Positions 17,493 through 25,816 of a DNA stretch of 64,000 bases are shown here, piece by piece (the first letter of the stretch is position 1; the number at the start of each line of letters is the position of its first letter). A model generated the notes under the pieces. The model worked only from the letters and a program-made list of their open reading frames with translations, had not been told where the DNA came from and did no database searches. The DNA is taken from the NCBI RefSeq assembly GCF_015351405.1, contig NZ_JADKMY010000002.1, positions 248,001 through 312,000 of the forward strand. The letters run 5' to 3'. The stretch comes from Corynebacterium suicordis DSM 45110. Lineage in GTDB: Bacteria > Actinomycetota > Actinomycetes > Mycobacteriales > Mycobacteriaceae. Both the position numbers and the translations under genes were made by a program.

Positions 17493-18395
17493 TTATTGCA
17501 GGTGCTCGCCAGCGCGTTCCACATCGGCGTTTTGGGCTGCTGGCCCACCGAAAGTGAAGGCGGCTGCGGTGTAGTTGCTTCCAATCGACGCCGATGCGAC
17601 CGTCTGGTCTCCGTAATCAGACCAGCCCCACTTGCTGCCGGTCACGCCGGGAAGGTGCGAAGTGCCCCAGTTCTGGCGAGTTCCATCTGCCGCCTCTGGA
17701 GCGGCCGTGCGCATCCAGCGGAGAATCAGGGAATCAGGACGCGACTTGCTCACCTTGTCCAGGTAGCGGGCGGTGTCTAGCGCAGAGGTGTAGGACAAGC
17801 CCCAGCGTGAACCCCTCCACGTGTTACCCAGGCCGTATTCGCGAGCCACGGCATTGATGCCGTCCGGGTACTTCTTGTCCAGGATGGTGGCTGCGTTGTC
17901 ATCAGACAGACGAATCATTCGCTCGGATAGCTCCCGTTCGCGCTCGGAATGGTCGCCATGGCGCAGCACGTAATCAGCTAGGTACAGCTTTACGATGGAC
18001 AGCCCTGGGCGGGATTCATTGGCGTTCGGGGTCTGCACGATGCCCCATGGCTTAATGGCGGCAAACGAAGTGCGGGAAGGCACGTTGGTGAGCATGACAT
18101 CACCCTGCTGAGCAGGAGCACTCTCCTGGCCCGGGAGGTTAACCCCTGGGATCTCCGGCAACTGCACACCGGGAGGCAGAGGCACATCATTCAAGAGCTG
18201 GTCGGGGTCCGGCAAAGTCTGCTGACCACTGAGTTCAGCGAAGTTAGGTAGCTCTGGGAGTGCTGGGAGCGCAGGAGGTGCGACCTGCGCCTGGGCAGCT
18301 GCGGTGGATCCGAAGACCACGGATACAGCCAACATCGCGCTCACCGAGAAGCGAGTGAAAAAGCGCGCACGTGTAGTTAAGCTGCCGAGTTGCAT
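17493..18395 (-). CDS. Secreted class A beta-lactamase/DD-peptidase-like protein
   Basis: A 300-residue exported protein. A Sec signal peptide (about 1-36, ending AAAQAQ-V) is followed by a Pro/Leu-rich linker (PALPALPELP), then a domain resembling class A beta-lactamases. SIVK (S-x-x-K, in GLSIVKLYLADY) fits motif 1. SDDN (in IRLSDDNAATIL) resembles the SDN motif. The third motif KTG appears replaced by TGSKWGWSDYG. Catalysis is therefore uncertain: it may be a divergent serine hydrolase or a non-enzymatic peptidoglycan-binding relative. ATG 18395 has GGAGA 6 nt upstream and is preferred to GTG 18413. It is likely a cell-envelope protein, related in position to the proline-rich membrane protein downstream. 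Confidence 0.65.
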   Translation of the reverse strand: MQLGSLTTRARFFTRFSVSAMLAVSVVFGSTAAAQAQVAPPALPALPELPNFAELSGQQTLPDPDQLLNDVPLPPGVQLPEIPGVNLPGQESAPAQQGDVMLTNVPSRTSFAAIKPWGIVQTPNANESRPGLSIVKLYLADYVLRHGDHSERERELSERMIRLSDDNAATILDKKYPDGINAVAREYGLGNTWRGSRWGLSYTSALDTARYLDKVSKSRPDSLILRWMRTAAPEAADGTRQNWGTSHLPGVTGSKWGWSDYGDQTVASASIGSNYTAAAFTFGGPAAQNADVERAGEHLQ

Positions 18396-18461
18396 GGGAA
18401 ATCTCCGGTTCACCAGGATGAAATATAACGATTAGTAGGGAATCTTAACCTACTCCCAGGA

Positions 18462-19091
18462 TTATCCAGCTTTCTTTCGCGTGCTTTCCCAGAGTGTTGC
18501 CATGACTTCTTCCTGCTTCACAGGTGCTAGGCCCCACGCTTCCACGCCCATGTCCACCTGCCCGGGAGCTGTCACTGGCGCAGAGGAATGCAAATGTCCA
18601 TGCAATAGATAGGGCACGTTGAGCCGCAGTTCATCAAACCGGGATTCCATCCCCGCGTGCTCATACCCCGGCCGGGGAAAATGGCTCAACCACACTTCGC
18701 GATCTTCTCCCTGCGGATCCTGCCAGTGCATGACTTGGCGCTCTTGAACTGCATCAAATACTTCCAGGAACCGAGGCTGCCTGGTGTAAGCCCACTCGTG
18801 CAGTGGGTGCGATGAATCATGATTTCCGCTGATCAAGTAGGCGCGCAGAGGATCCGCACCGCCCCTGAACTGGGCGAAAAGCTCCGCTAGTTGATTCAAT
18901 GCCCGCTCTTCCTGCGGTTCCCAACCGCTGGAAATATCCCCCAATACCCAGAGTTCATCACCACTGTTCAAGCTCTTGGCCAGGTTATCCAGGATCACCC
19001 GATCGTGTTCCTCTACCTCAGCAAATCCTCGTAGTTCCGCGATAAACGGGTGGCCTAGATGCAGGTCGCTCGTGAACCAAGTGGTCGCCAT
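18462..19091 (-). CDS. Calcineurin-like metallophosphoesterase
   Basis: A 209-residue cytoplasmic protein with the metallophosphoesterase metal-binding blocks in order: SDLHLGH near the N-terminus, LGDISSGW, SGNHDSSH, and HGHLHSS near the C-terminus. In this family these residues bind a dinuclear metal centre that hydrolyses phosphomono- or phosphodiesters. Length fits small stand-alone members. ATG 19091 is chosen because AAGGAG lies 7 nt upstream. It is downstream of and divergent from the BASS transporter. Substrate unknown. Confidence 0.85.
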   Translation of the reverse strand: MATTWFTSDLHLGHPFIAELRGFAEVEEHDRVILDNLAKSLNSGDELWVLGDISSGWEPQEERALNQLAELFAQFRGGADPLRAYLISGNHDSSHPLHEWAYTRQPRFLEVFDAVQERQVMHWQDPQGEDREVWLSHFPRPGYEHAGMESRFDELRLNVPYLLHGHLHSSAPVTAPGQVDMGVEAWGLAPVKQEEVMATLWESTRKKAG

Positions 19092-19248
19092 GCTTTTCTC
19101 CTTCACCAGCTACCAAAGATGGGCAGCTACTCGCAGCTCGAGACACTGTCTCTGCGCAATACATTTCCAGCTTAGTGAAAACGTCGCCTGCCCCTCCCAG
19201 CCACCCAGAGTTCATTCCTTAGGATGGTGATCCCATATATTGAGTTAC

Positions 19249-20292
19249 ATGACGTCTCACGCGAACAAATCTTCCGGATCATCCGCACCCCAGCCGTCAT
19301 CGGCATCCGCCCGAGAAGAGAGATCCGCCCGCATTGCGGTCTTCGCATTCCCAGCGTTCATTCTTCTTGGTGCAATCGTTGCCCTGTTTGCGCCCGCCCC
19401 GTTCCTGCCTTTGGCCGAACACATCTCTGTGATGATCGCCATCATCATGCTGTGCATGGGGTTGACCTTAACGCTCCCAGATTTCACGCTGGTTATCCGC
19501 CGTCCCCTGCCAATCATCATCGGCGTGATTGCGCAGTTCGTGATCATGCCGCTGGGTGCGGTGTTCGTGGCGAAACTATTGGGGCTTAATCCAATGTTGG
19601 CCATCGGCCTCTTGATGCTTGGCTCCGTCCCCGGCGGCACCACCTCAAATGTGGTGTCCTATCTCGCCCGCGGTGACGTGGCCCTTTCCGTGACCATGAC
19701 CAGCGTGTCGACACTACTTTCTCCCCTGGTCACACCCATCATCATGCTGCTTCTCGCGGGTGAAGAAACCCCCGTCAACGGAACCTCGATGGCATGGTCA
19801 CTCGTGCAAACCGTATTATTGCCCGTCATCGCGGGCCTGATTGTTCGCGTGGTTTTCGATCGATTCGTCACACTAGTCCTGCCGATCCTCCCCTGGTTGT
19901 CCATCGTGGCGATCGGCGGAGTGGTCTTTCCCGCGGTCGCCAAATCCTCCGAAACCTTATTGTCTGTCGGCCTACTCGTGGTCGTGGCAGTGATTCTGCA
20001 CAACCTCATCGGTTACGCACTCAGTTACCTAGCAGCAAAAATGTTCGGCTTCAGCATCCCGGTCGCACGCACCACAGCCATCGAGGTCGCTACACAATCT
20101 GCTGGGCTCGCCTCTGGCATGTCAGGCAAATACTGGTCAGCCGAGGCAGCCATTCCCGGTGCAGTCGCCGCAGTGTGGCATAACATTTCGGGCGCGTTGT
20201 TTGCCTTCCTCATGCGCAGGATCGATGCCAAAAATGGATTGACAACAGCTCCCCCACAGCAGCACGAGGATCCCTCCCCAGTTGCGACCTAA
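19249..20292 (+). CDS. Bile acid:sodium symporter (BASS) family transporter
   Basis: A 347-residue polytopic membrane protein with about nine or ten helices. Family marks include MGLTLTLPDF, GSVPGGTTSNVVSYLARGD and EVATQSAGLASGM. The polar GG/TQSAG segments are the cross-over regions that bind Na+ in BASS proteins. Bacterial members import organic anions such as pantoate, pyruvate or keto acids; the substrate here is not evident. The N-terminus is a Ser-rich cytoplasmic tail. The start could be TTG 19240 (AGGATGG 11 nt upstream) or ATG 19249. The next gene (lipoprotein) begins 31 bp after the stop, so co-transcription is likely. Confidence 0.88.
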   Translation: MTSHANKSSGSSAPQPSSASAREERSARIAVFAFPAFILLGAIVALFAPAPFLPLAEHISVMIAIIMLCMGLTLTLPDFTLVIRRPLPIIIGVIAQFVIMPLGAVFVAKLLGLNPMLAIGLLMLGSVPGGTTSNVVSYLARGDVALSVTMTSVSTLLSPLVTPIIMLLLAGEETPVNGTSMAWSLVQTVLLPVIAGLIVRVVFDRFVTLVLPILPWLSIVAIGGVVFPAVAKSSETLLSVGLLVVVAVILHNLIGYALSYLAAKMFGFSIPVARTTAIEVATQSAGLASGMSGKYWSAEAAIPGAVAAVWHNISGALFAFLMRRIDAKNGLTTAPPQQHEDPSPVAT

Positions 20293-20323
20293 ATCCGCTA
20301 TGAAGTGTGGAACGATACCAAGT

Positions 20324-21007
20324 ATGAACGTCACCCCGTTTTCTCGCACCAATCTCGCTCGCGCCAGTGCCATCTTGGCGAGTTTCGCGGTTCTCACCTC
20401 CACATCAGCCTGCAGTGTGGTCCCCGATTTCCTCAGTTCAGAATCGGAATCCACCACTGCCGAGACCGCGTCGCAATCCGATTCTCCTGCAGCGGACCCT
20501 TCTGCTGGCCAGACCAACTCTGGCCGCAAGCCGAACCCGACCACTGCGCAGGCCTCTCCAACGGAATCCACCACAGAATCCACCGCTCCCGCCTCCAACT
20601 GTGGCGTGGACACCTCTGCCGAGGAGATCTACCAGAACATCTCGGAAGTCCCCTTGGGGGAAGTCAGCGGCATGCACTGGGAATACAACGGTGACTCCAA
20701 TTACGATCCTTGCGCAGACCTCAGTTATGCCAGCGTCGATCAGATGCCGCAGGGCAACGGGCAGTTTGCGCGTCAACTCATGCTGTTCCACAAGGGCGAG
20801 TACCTGGGCGTGGGCAGCGATCGCTCCCTGCAGCACATCAGCGTGCACAACATCAGCGATGATTCACTCACCGTCACCTATAAAGACTGGTGGGCACAGC
20901 GGGCTGCCGGCGCTCCAAACGCTGAGTCCGGCAATTACACCAAGGACGTCACGTACCACTGGGATGGCGATCAAGTCCAGATGATCGGCAACGTCCCCGG
21001 CGAGTAA
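20324..21007 (+). CDS. Predicted secreted lipoprotein
   Basis: A 227-residue protein with a signal peptide ending in a lipobox-like LTSTSAC (Cys30). A disordered Ser/Thr/Ala-rich linker (about 31-85) leads to a compact C-terminal domain rich in aromatic residues (MHWEYNGDSNYDPCADLSY, YKDWWAQR). The LppP/LprE-type family pattern NYDPCADLS-AS...MLFHKGEYLG appears in several actinobacterial surface lipoproteins of unknown function. Start ATG 20324 was chosen because it gives a normal signal peptide; upstream in-frame ATGs (20282 region) overlap the transporter. It is probably co-transcribed with the BASS transporter, but no functional link can be shown. Confidence 0.75.
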   Translation: MNVTPFSRTNLARASAILASFAVLTSTSACSVVPDFLSSESESTTAETASQSDSPAADPSAGQTNSGRKPNPTTAQASPTESTTESTAPASNCGVDTSAEEIYQNISEVPLGEVSGMHWEYNGDSNYDPCADLSYASVDQMPQGNGQFARQLMLFHKGEYLGVGSDRSLQHISVHNISDDSLTVTYKDWWAQRAAGAPNAESGNYTKDVTYHWDGDQVQMIGNVPGE

Positions 21008-21121
21008 TCCGACCTTTATCCACAGGTCACTGGGCTGTGGATAAAGATTATTGATCGACGCCTCCCTCCCCCAGCCCGTCTTGAGCATTTGTTAACGTCA
21101 GTTCCGCACGTTGAATGCAGC

Positions 21122-21139
21122 GTGGCGTCGGGGAAGAAA
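21122..21139 (+). repeat. Dispersed GGCGTCG-purine motif upstream of the DUF2786 gene
   Basis: GTGGCGTCGGGGAAGAAA, 37 bp before the preferred start, in the leader. Confidence 0.5.
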
Positions 21140-21175
21140 TGGCTTGCTGAGCACGAAGAAGATACAGGGGCGGGG

Positions 21176-21937
21176 ATGGCGAATTTAGACTCAATAAAGC
21201 TCAAAGTGGAAAAGCTGCTGGCTATGGCGGCGGATCGCGAAGGCTCCCCGGAGGGGGATGCGTTTCGGGTCAAGGCTTTTGAGCTCATGGCGCAGTACGG
21301 GGTGGATGAAGCGCAGCTGAGCGCGGGGGAAGAAGCGCGGGTTGTTCATCGGGAAACGCAGCTGACGGGCACGTATACGGATATGCAATTCATGCTGCTC
21401 AATGCGCTGGGTACGGTGCTGCATTGCCAGGTGGTGATGTTTAAGTTGCCGCGCAGTTCCAAGGTGTCCAAGGCGGTGCTTTTTGGGCGTCCGCACCATG
21501 TGGAGCGAGCGGTGCTGCTCTACGGGTTTCTCTCTCCCGCGATGATCGCGGGAGCCACCACGATGACGGACATGTGGCCTGATGAAAATATCTCCCTGAC
21601 CACACGCAAACGCAGCTGGATGACCGGCTTTGTTTCCGAGATCACCGCGCGCTTGCGCAGCATTGAGGCTGAGCACGCGCCGGAATACGCGCAGGCAGAC
21701 AACGGTGTGCAGCGTTCCGGCGAGGTGGTGTTGCAGCAGGATCGGGACCTGGCAGCGGAGTTGGCGCTGGAGCATTTCCCGCACTTGCGCCGCAGCAGGG
21801 GTTCGCGGAGAAGAATCGACCCGCTGAGCTTCGAGCACGGTGCGCAAGAGGGGAAGAATATGGATCTCGGGCAGACTCGCATGAGCAATGCGCGGGGAGC
21901 CCTGCCCCAAGGGGCTACTGGTCGCGCAACTGGCTAG
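21176..21937 (+). CDS. DUF2786 domain protein
   Basis: A 253-residue protein whose first ~45 residues match the DUF2786 pattern (KVEKLLAMAADREGSPEGDAF...ELMAQYGVDEAQL), a helical module of unknown function found in actinobacteria and phages. The remainder is mixed alpha/beta with a conserved-looking block (GTVLHCQVVMFKLPRSSKVSKAVLFG shortened here by description). The C-terminus (residues about 200-253) is basic and low complexity. ATG 21176 is preferred; a GTG at 21122 could extend it. The stop codon overlaps the stop of the convergent gene through a shared CTAG. It is not obviously part of an operon. Confidence 0.75.
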   Translation: MANLDSIKLKVEKLLAMAADREGSPEGDAFRVKAFELMAQYGVDEAQLSAGEEARVVHRETQLTGTYTDMQFMLLNALGTVLHCQVVMFKLPRSSKVSKAVLFGRPHHVERAVLLYGFLSPAMIAGATTMTDMWPDENISLTTRKRSWMTGFVSEITARLRSIEAEHAPEYAQADNGVQRSGEVVLQQDRDLAAELALEHFPHLRRSRGSRRRIDPLSFEHGAQEGKNMDLGQTRMSNARGALPQGATGRATG

Positions 21938-22548
21938 GGAGTGGTGTCTAGCGCGGGCGTGGGCTGCACCGTGTCTGGACTGAGCTGGCCAATGACCACA
22001 ACTGCCACCGCGACCACCAACCAGATGACCCACCAGTGACGCTGCGGGATTTCGGGTAGCTGCTCGGGGTCTGCAAAGAGCGCCAGATCATTGTTGTGCA
22101 TCATGCTGAGATCTCGCCGATAAGCTCCGTTGGCCTGCATCCACTGGGTGATCTTGGCTTGGTCTTGCTTGTTTCGCCAGAGCCAGTATCCGCTGGGGAG
22201 AGCGAAAAACACCGTGGTGCACAGGCTGATGATCACGCCGTGCAGCGCATTGACGTCGTCATTGGGAAGGAAAACGGAGACGGCCATCAACCCTCCCAGA
22301 CCAAGGGCAATCCAGGAAGCGATTTTCTTGGCGGGGGTGGGACGATATTTCTGCAAGCGCTGCAGGCGCTGCTGATTGAGCACCTGGATGTACTGCTGCT
22401 GAGGGTTATTCGAGCTCAGCTGCACCGGCGGAGTGTTGAGCGGCATCCATGCGGCAAGGGCCGAATCATAGGCGCGTTGCAGATCAGCGGCGGGTGCCGG
22501 CTGGTGCTGCCACTGGGGATTATTCCCGTATGGATGCTGGTAGCTCAT
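21934..22548 (-). CDS. Membrane protein of unknown function downstream of lepA
   Basis: A 204-residue protein with a Gln/Pro-rich cytoplasmic N-terminus (about 1-75). Two adjacent membrane helices follow (IASWIALGLGGLMAVSVFL and GVIISLCTTVFFALPSGYWL), then a soluble stretch with WMQANGAYRRDLSMMHNND. A C-terminal helix (WWVIWLVVAVAVVVIG) ends in a short tail. It starts 6 bp after the lepA stop, so it is probably transcribed with lepA. The family is not recognised. Its TAG stop is the reverse complement of the DUF2786 TAG stop across the CTAG at 21934-21937. Confidence 0.7.
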   Translation of the reverse strand: MSYQHPYGNNPQWQHQPAPAADLQRAYDSALAAWMPLNTPPVQLSSNNPQQQYIQVLNQQRLQRLQKYRPTPAKKIASWIALGLGGLMAVSVFLPNDDVNALHGVIISLCTTVFFALPSGYWLWRNKQDQAKITQWMQANGAYRRDLSMMHNNDLALFADPEQLPEIPQRHWWVIWLVVAVAVVVIGQLSPDTVQPTPALDTTP

Positions 22549-22554
22549 GGGTCA

Positions 22555-24405
22555 CTAGTCCGCATCCGTGGAAAGCGCAGCCACGAAAGCCTCCTGCGGC
22601 ACCGAAACACTGCCGATGGACTTCATGCGCTTCTTTCCCTCTTTCTGCTTTTCCAGCAGCTTACGCTTACGGCTGATATCGCCGCCGTAGCACTTCGCCA
22701 GCACGTCCTTACGTAGGGCACGGATGTTCTCGCGGGCAATGATCTTCGCACCGATGGCAGCCTGGATTGGCACCTCAAACTGCTGACGAGGGATCAATTC
22801 CTTCAGCTTCACGGTCATCTTGTTGCCGTACCACTGGGCATTATCCCGGTGCACAATGGCGGAGAACGCATCCACTGGCTCGCCCTGCAGGAGGATGTCC
22901 ACCTTCACCAGGTCAGCCAGCTGATCGCCGCTCTCCTCGTAGTTCAGGGAGGCATAACCCTTGGTGCGGGACTTCAGCTGATCGAAGAAGTCGAAGATGA
23001 TCTCGCCCAGGGGCATGGTGTAGCGCAGCTCCACGCGATCCTCGGACAGGTAATCCATACCACCCATCTGGCCGCGCTTGGACTGGCACAGTTCCATGGT
23101 GGGGCCGAGGAATTCGGAAGGGACGATCACGGTCATCTTCACCATCGGCTCATAGACCTCGCGGATCTTGCCGCCCGGCCAATCCGAAGGGTTGCGCACG
23201 GTGAGCTCGGATCCGTCCTCGGACACCACGCGGTAGACCACGCTCGGTGCCGTGGAGATCAGATCCAGGTCAAACTCTCGCTCCAATCGGGTGCGGGTGA
23301 TCTCCATGTGCAGCAATCCCAGGAAGCCACAGCGGAATCCAAAGCCCAGCGCCACGGAGGTCTCGGGCTCAAAGGTCAGCGACGCATCGTTGAGCTGCAA
23401 CTTTTCGATCGCTTCGCGCAGCTCAGGGTACTGATCCGCAGAAATCGGGAAGAGGCCCGAGTAGACCATCGGATTGGGCTCCGCATAACCACGCAGCGGA
23501 GTTTCCGCACCGTTGGTAGCCCAGGTGATGGTGTCACCCACCTTGGACTGTCGCACATCCTTCACGCCCGTGATGATGTAGCCCACCTCGCCCACGCTGA
23601 GGCCCTGGGACTTCATCGGCTGCGGGGAAACCACACCGATCTCCAGCGTCTCGTGGTTCGTGCCGGTGCTCATCATCTGGATCTTCTGCCGCGGCTCCAG
23701 CTTGCCGTCCATCACGCGCACGTAGGTGACCACGCCGCGGTAGGTGTCATACACAGAGTCGAAAATCAGGGCCCTAGCTGGCGCATCCGCATCTCCCACT
23801 GGAGTTGGGATCAGCTCACACACGCGGTCCAGCAGCTCCGGCACCCCTTCACCGGTCTTGCCCGAGACACGCAACACGTCCTCTGGCTCACAACCGATGA
23901 TGTGGGCGATCTCCAGAGAGTACTTATCGGGATCAGCCGAAGGCAGGTCGATCTTGTTCAAGACCGGAATAATCTCCAGGTCTTTCTCCATGGCCAAATA
24001 CAGGTTCGCAAGGGTTTGCGCTTCGATGCCCTGGGCGGCGTCGACAAGAAGAATCGCACCCTCACACGCCTCAAGGGCGCGCGAGACCTCGTAGGTAAAG
24101 TCCACGTGACCAGGGGTATCAATGAGGTGCATGATGAGCTCTTCGCCCTCATGCTTACCGGAACGGGGCACCCACGGCAGGCGCACATTCTGCGCCTTGA
24201 TGGTGATGCCACGCTCGCGCTCGATGTCCATGTTGTCCAGGTACTGGTCGCGCATGTCGCGATCCTCGATCACTCCAGAGAGCTGGAGGATTCGGTCGGC
24301 GAGGGTGGACTTGCCGTGATCGATGTGGGCAATGATGCAGAAGTTGCGAATTCGGCTTGGATCCGTGAACGTGTCCGCCGCGTAATTTCGCTTCTTGACT
24401 GCCAT
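22555..24405 (-). CDS. lepA: Elongation factor 4 (LepA), back-translocating ribosomal GTPase
   Basis: A 616-residue translational GTPase acting on the ribosome to remodel stalled or mistranslocated complexes. The G1 motif AHIDHGKST is at residues 26-34. G2/G3 regions follow ([25 protein letters not shown]), then NKIDLPSAD. The LepA-specific C-terminal domain shows [11 protein letters not shown] and ends with [17 protein letters not shown]. Length is typical (about 600-615). The start ATG 24405 ([13 protein letters not shown]) has AAGGGG about 10 nt upstream; the frame remains open to 24672 but that part is not LepA-like. It is divergent from the PemK-like gene. Confidence 0.97.
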   Translation of the reverse strand: MAVKKRNYAADTFTDPSRIRNFCIIAHIDHGKSTLADRILQLSGVIEDRDMRDQYLDNMDIERERGITIKAQNVRLPWVPRSGKHEGEELIMHLIDTPGHVDFTYEVSRALEACEGAILLVDAAQGIEAQTLANLYLAMEKDLEIIPVLNKIDLPSADPDKYSLEIAHIIGCEPEDVLRVSGKTGEGVPELLDRVCELIPTPVGDADAPARALIFDSVYDTYRGVVTYVRVMDGKLEPRQKIQMMSTGTNHETLEIGVVSPQPMKSQGLSVGEVGYIITGVKDVRQSKVGDTITWATNGAETPLRGYAEPNPMVYSGLFPISADQYPELREAIEKLQLNDASLTFEPETSVALGFGFRCGFLGLLHMEITRTRLEREFDLDLISTAPSVVYRVVSEDGSELTVRNPSDWPGGKIREVYEPMVKMTVIVPSEFLGPTMELCQSKRGQMGGMDYLSEDRVELRYTMPLGEIIFDFFDQLKSRTKGYASLNYEESGDQLADLVKVDILLQGEPVDAFSAIVHRDNAQWYGNKMTVKLKELIPRQQFEVPIQAAIGAKIIARENIRALRKDVLAKCYGGDISRKRKLLEKQKEGKKRMKSIGSVSVPQEAFVAALSTDAD

Positions 24406-24514
24406 ATGTAGAAAACCCCTTCGATATTGATACGTGACCTTGAACTCTACTAGAGGGTGCGCGAATTCCCATGTCGCGCCGTCGCGTGGCCGATTGGGGG
24501 TTATTATCGGATTC

Positions 24515-25093
24515 ATGTCACCGCACCGCGAACAATCCCGCATGGGAGATTTTTCCTCCCGGAATAGTTCGGGCAACGCCGTGCGTCGCTTTCTCCGCCG
24601 GAACTTCACCTCCAAGAACAATTTGGAGGACGGGCTGGACATGCTCAACGAATACCTGGGGCTGGCCTCCAACCGGCAGAGTTATGCCGCCACCAAGGAT
24701 GAGTCCGTGAAGGTGCCGACCCAGCAGCACGCCCAGGCCGTGATGTACGCCCCGGATATGGATGGCCAGGCCGACCCGGGCGAGGTCATATGGAATTACC
24801 TCCGCACCCAAAAGGGCGGCGACCTGCAGCTGCGCTCCATCTTGATCGTCGGCCGGCAGAAGCACACGTTGCTGGGCCTGCTGATTAGCGCCAATCCGGA
24901 GCACGCGCACAAGCACAATTGGATGCGCATCGGCTCCGGGCCCTGGGATCGCGAGGGCCGGGAATCCTATGTGTGCCTGGACAAGGTGCTGGAAATCCCG
25001 GAATCACAGATCCAACGCCGCGGAGTCTCCATGCCCGAGCGACGCTTCGAGCGCATCGCCGCCGCCCTACGCTCCGATTTCGGGTGGAACTAG
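24515..25093 (+). CDS. PemK/MazF-like protein adjacent to lepA
   Basis: A 192-residue protein whose C-terminal half resembles the PemK/MazF (CcdB-fold) pattern: PGEVIWNYL, then [42 protein letters not shown] and a terminal helix [11 protein letters not shown]. PemK/MazF proteins are usually mRNA-cleaving toxins, but here no antitoxin gene is adjacent and the protein is almost twice the usual ~110 residues. The N-terminal ~80 residues are basic and unrelated. Position next to lepA is conserved, as I recall, in corynebacteria, which argues for a housekeeping role rather than a plasmid-type addiction module. Start is ATG 24515; ATG 24542 is possible. Confidence 0.7.
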   Translation: MSPHREQSRMGDFSSRNSSGNAVRRFLRRNFTSKNNLEDGLDMLNEYLGLASNRQSYAATKDESVKVPTQQHAQAVMYAPDMDGQADPGEVIWNYLRTQKGGDLQLRSILIVGRQKHTLLGLLISANPEHAHKHNWMRIGSGPWDREGRESYVCLDKVLEIPESQIQRRGVSMPERRFERIAAALRSDFGWN

Positions 25094-25127
25094 CGGCGTG
25101 AGCCCTTTCCTTTCTTTTCGGTTGCCT

Positions 25128-25145
25128 GTTCTTTTCGACGCCAGG
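25128..25145 (-). repeat. Dispersed GGCGTCG-purine motif in the rpsT leader region
   Basis: On the minus strand CCTGGCGTCGAAAAGAAC, intergenic, 35 bp after the PemK-like stop. Confidence 0.55.
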
Positions 25146-25208
25146 GATTATCAGTTCCGCCGATCATGCTGGTAAGTTGATACCTCGTTCATATCTGGGC
25201 TCATCCAC

Positions 25209-25241
25209 CGTGGGTTCCCTTCTTTGAGAAGGGGATTCACG
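25209..25241 (+). other. Hairpin in the region upstream of rpsT
   Basis: A 7-bp stem CCCTTCT / AGAAGGG with a 3-nt loop, extended by an internal loop and an outer CGTG/CACG pair. It is followed by GATGCGGG rather than T-rich sequence. It could be part of an S20 mRNA leader or a weak terminator for the upstream gene. Confidence 0.35.
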
Positions 25242-25366
25242 ATGCGGGGGTTCGTGTCGCACGCTGCAGGACCTTGGGCAGTTTGTTAGAGATCACACGG
25301 GCATTGTCACCTCGCTGTTGAGCCACTAGTGCAACGAACACTAACCAAAGAAAGAGGTATGCCACC

Positions 25367-25633
25367 ATGGCAAACATCAAGCAGCAGAAGAAGCGCGTTC
25401 TCACCAACGAGATCGCACGTCAGCGCAACCAGGCCATCCGTGCCCGTCTGCGCACCGAAGCCGGCAAGTTCAACAAGCTGGTTGAGGCTGGCGACAAGGA
25501 AGGTGCCGAGGCTCAGTTCCGCTCCACCTCCCGCCTGTTCGACAAGGCCGTCACCAAGGGCACCATTCACCGCAACAACGCGGCGAACAAGAAGTCCAAC
25601 ATGGCTCGCGCCCTGAACAAGATCGGCAAGTAA
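25367..25633 (+). CDS. rpsT: 30S ribosomal protein S20
   Basis: An 88-residue basic, helical ribosomal protein of the small subunit body. The N-terminus MANIKQQKKRVLTNEIARQ and the C-terminal RNNAANKKSNMARALNK are diagnostic. AAAGAGG lies before the ATG. The gene stands alone, with a ~270-bp leader region upstream and a strong terminator directly downstream, as in most bacteria. Codon use is restricted (AAG, CGT/CGC, CTG), as expected for a highly expressed gene. Confidence 0.98.
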   Translation: MANIKQQKKRVLTNEIARQRNQAIRARLRTEAGKFNKLVEAGDKEGAEAQFRSTSRLFDKAVTKGTIHRNNAANKKSNMARALNKIGK

Positions 25634-25658
25634 AACCGCCGAGCATTTCTTGCTCATT

Positions 25659-25703
25659 AAAACTATCCCTACTAGGCATTACGCCTGGTGGGGATAGTTT
25701 TTT
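25659..25703 (+). terminator. rpsT intrinsic terminator
   Basis: AAAACTATCCCTACTAGGC pairs with GCCTGGTGGGGATAGTTTT around ATTAC, ending in a run of six or seven T. It is nearly symmetric with the A-run on the left. Confidence 0.88.
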
Positions 25704-25816
25704 CTCTGCCCTCATGTGGAGCTTCTGGGAGCTTTATGCTGAATCACTGGCAGGGGGTAGGGTGGTGGGACACTACACACCATTGTGATCTGACCTTATA
25801 AAGGAGAAGTCTCGCG

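Noticed and set aside
22849..24411. A 520-codon + strand open frame across lepA
   Set aside because: It is antisense to LepA, which is unambiguous. Same composition artefact.
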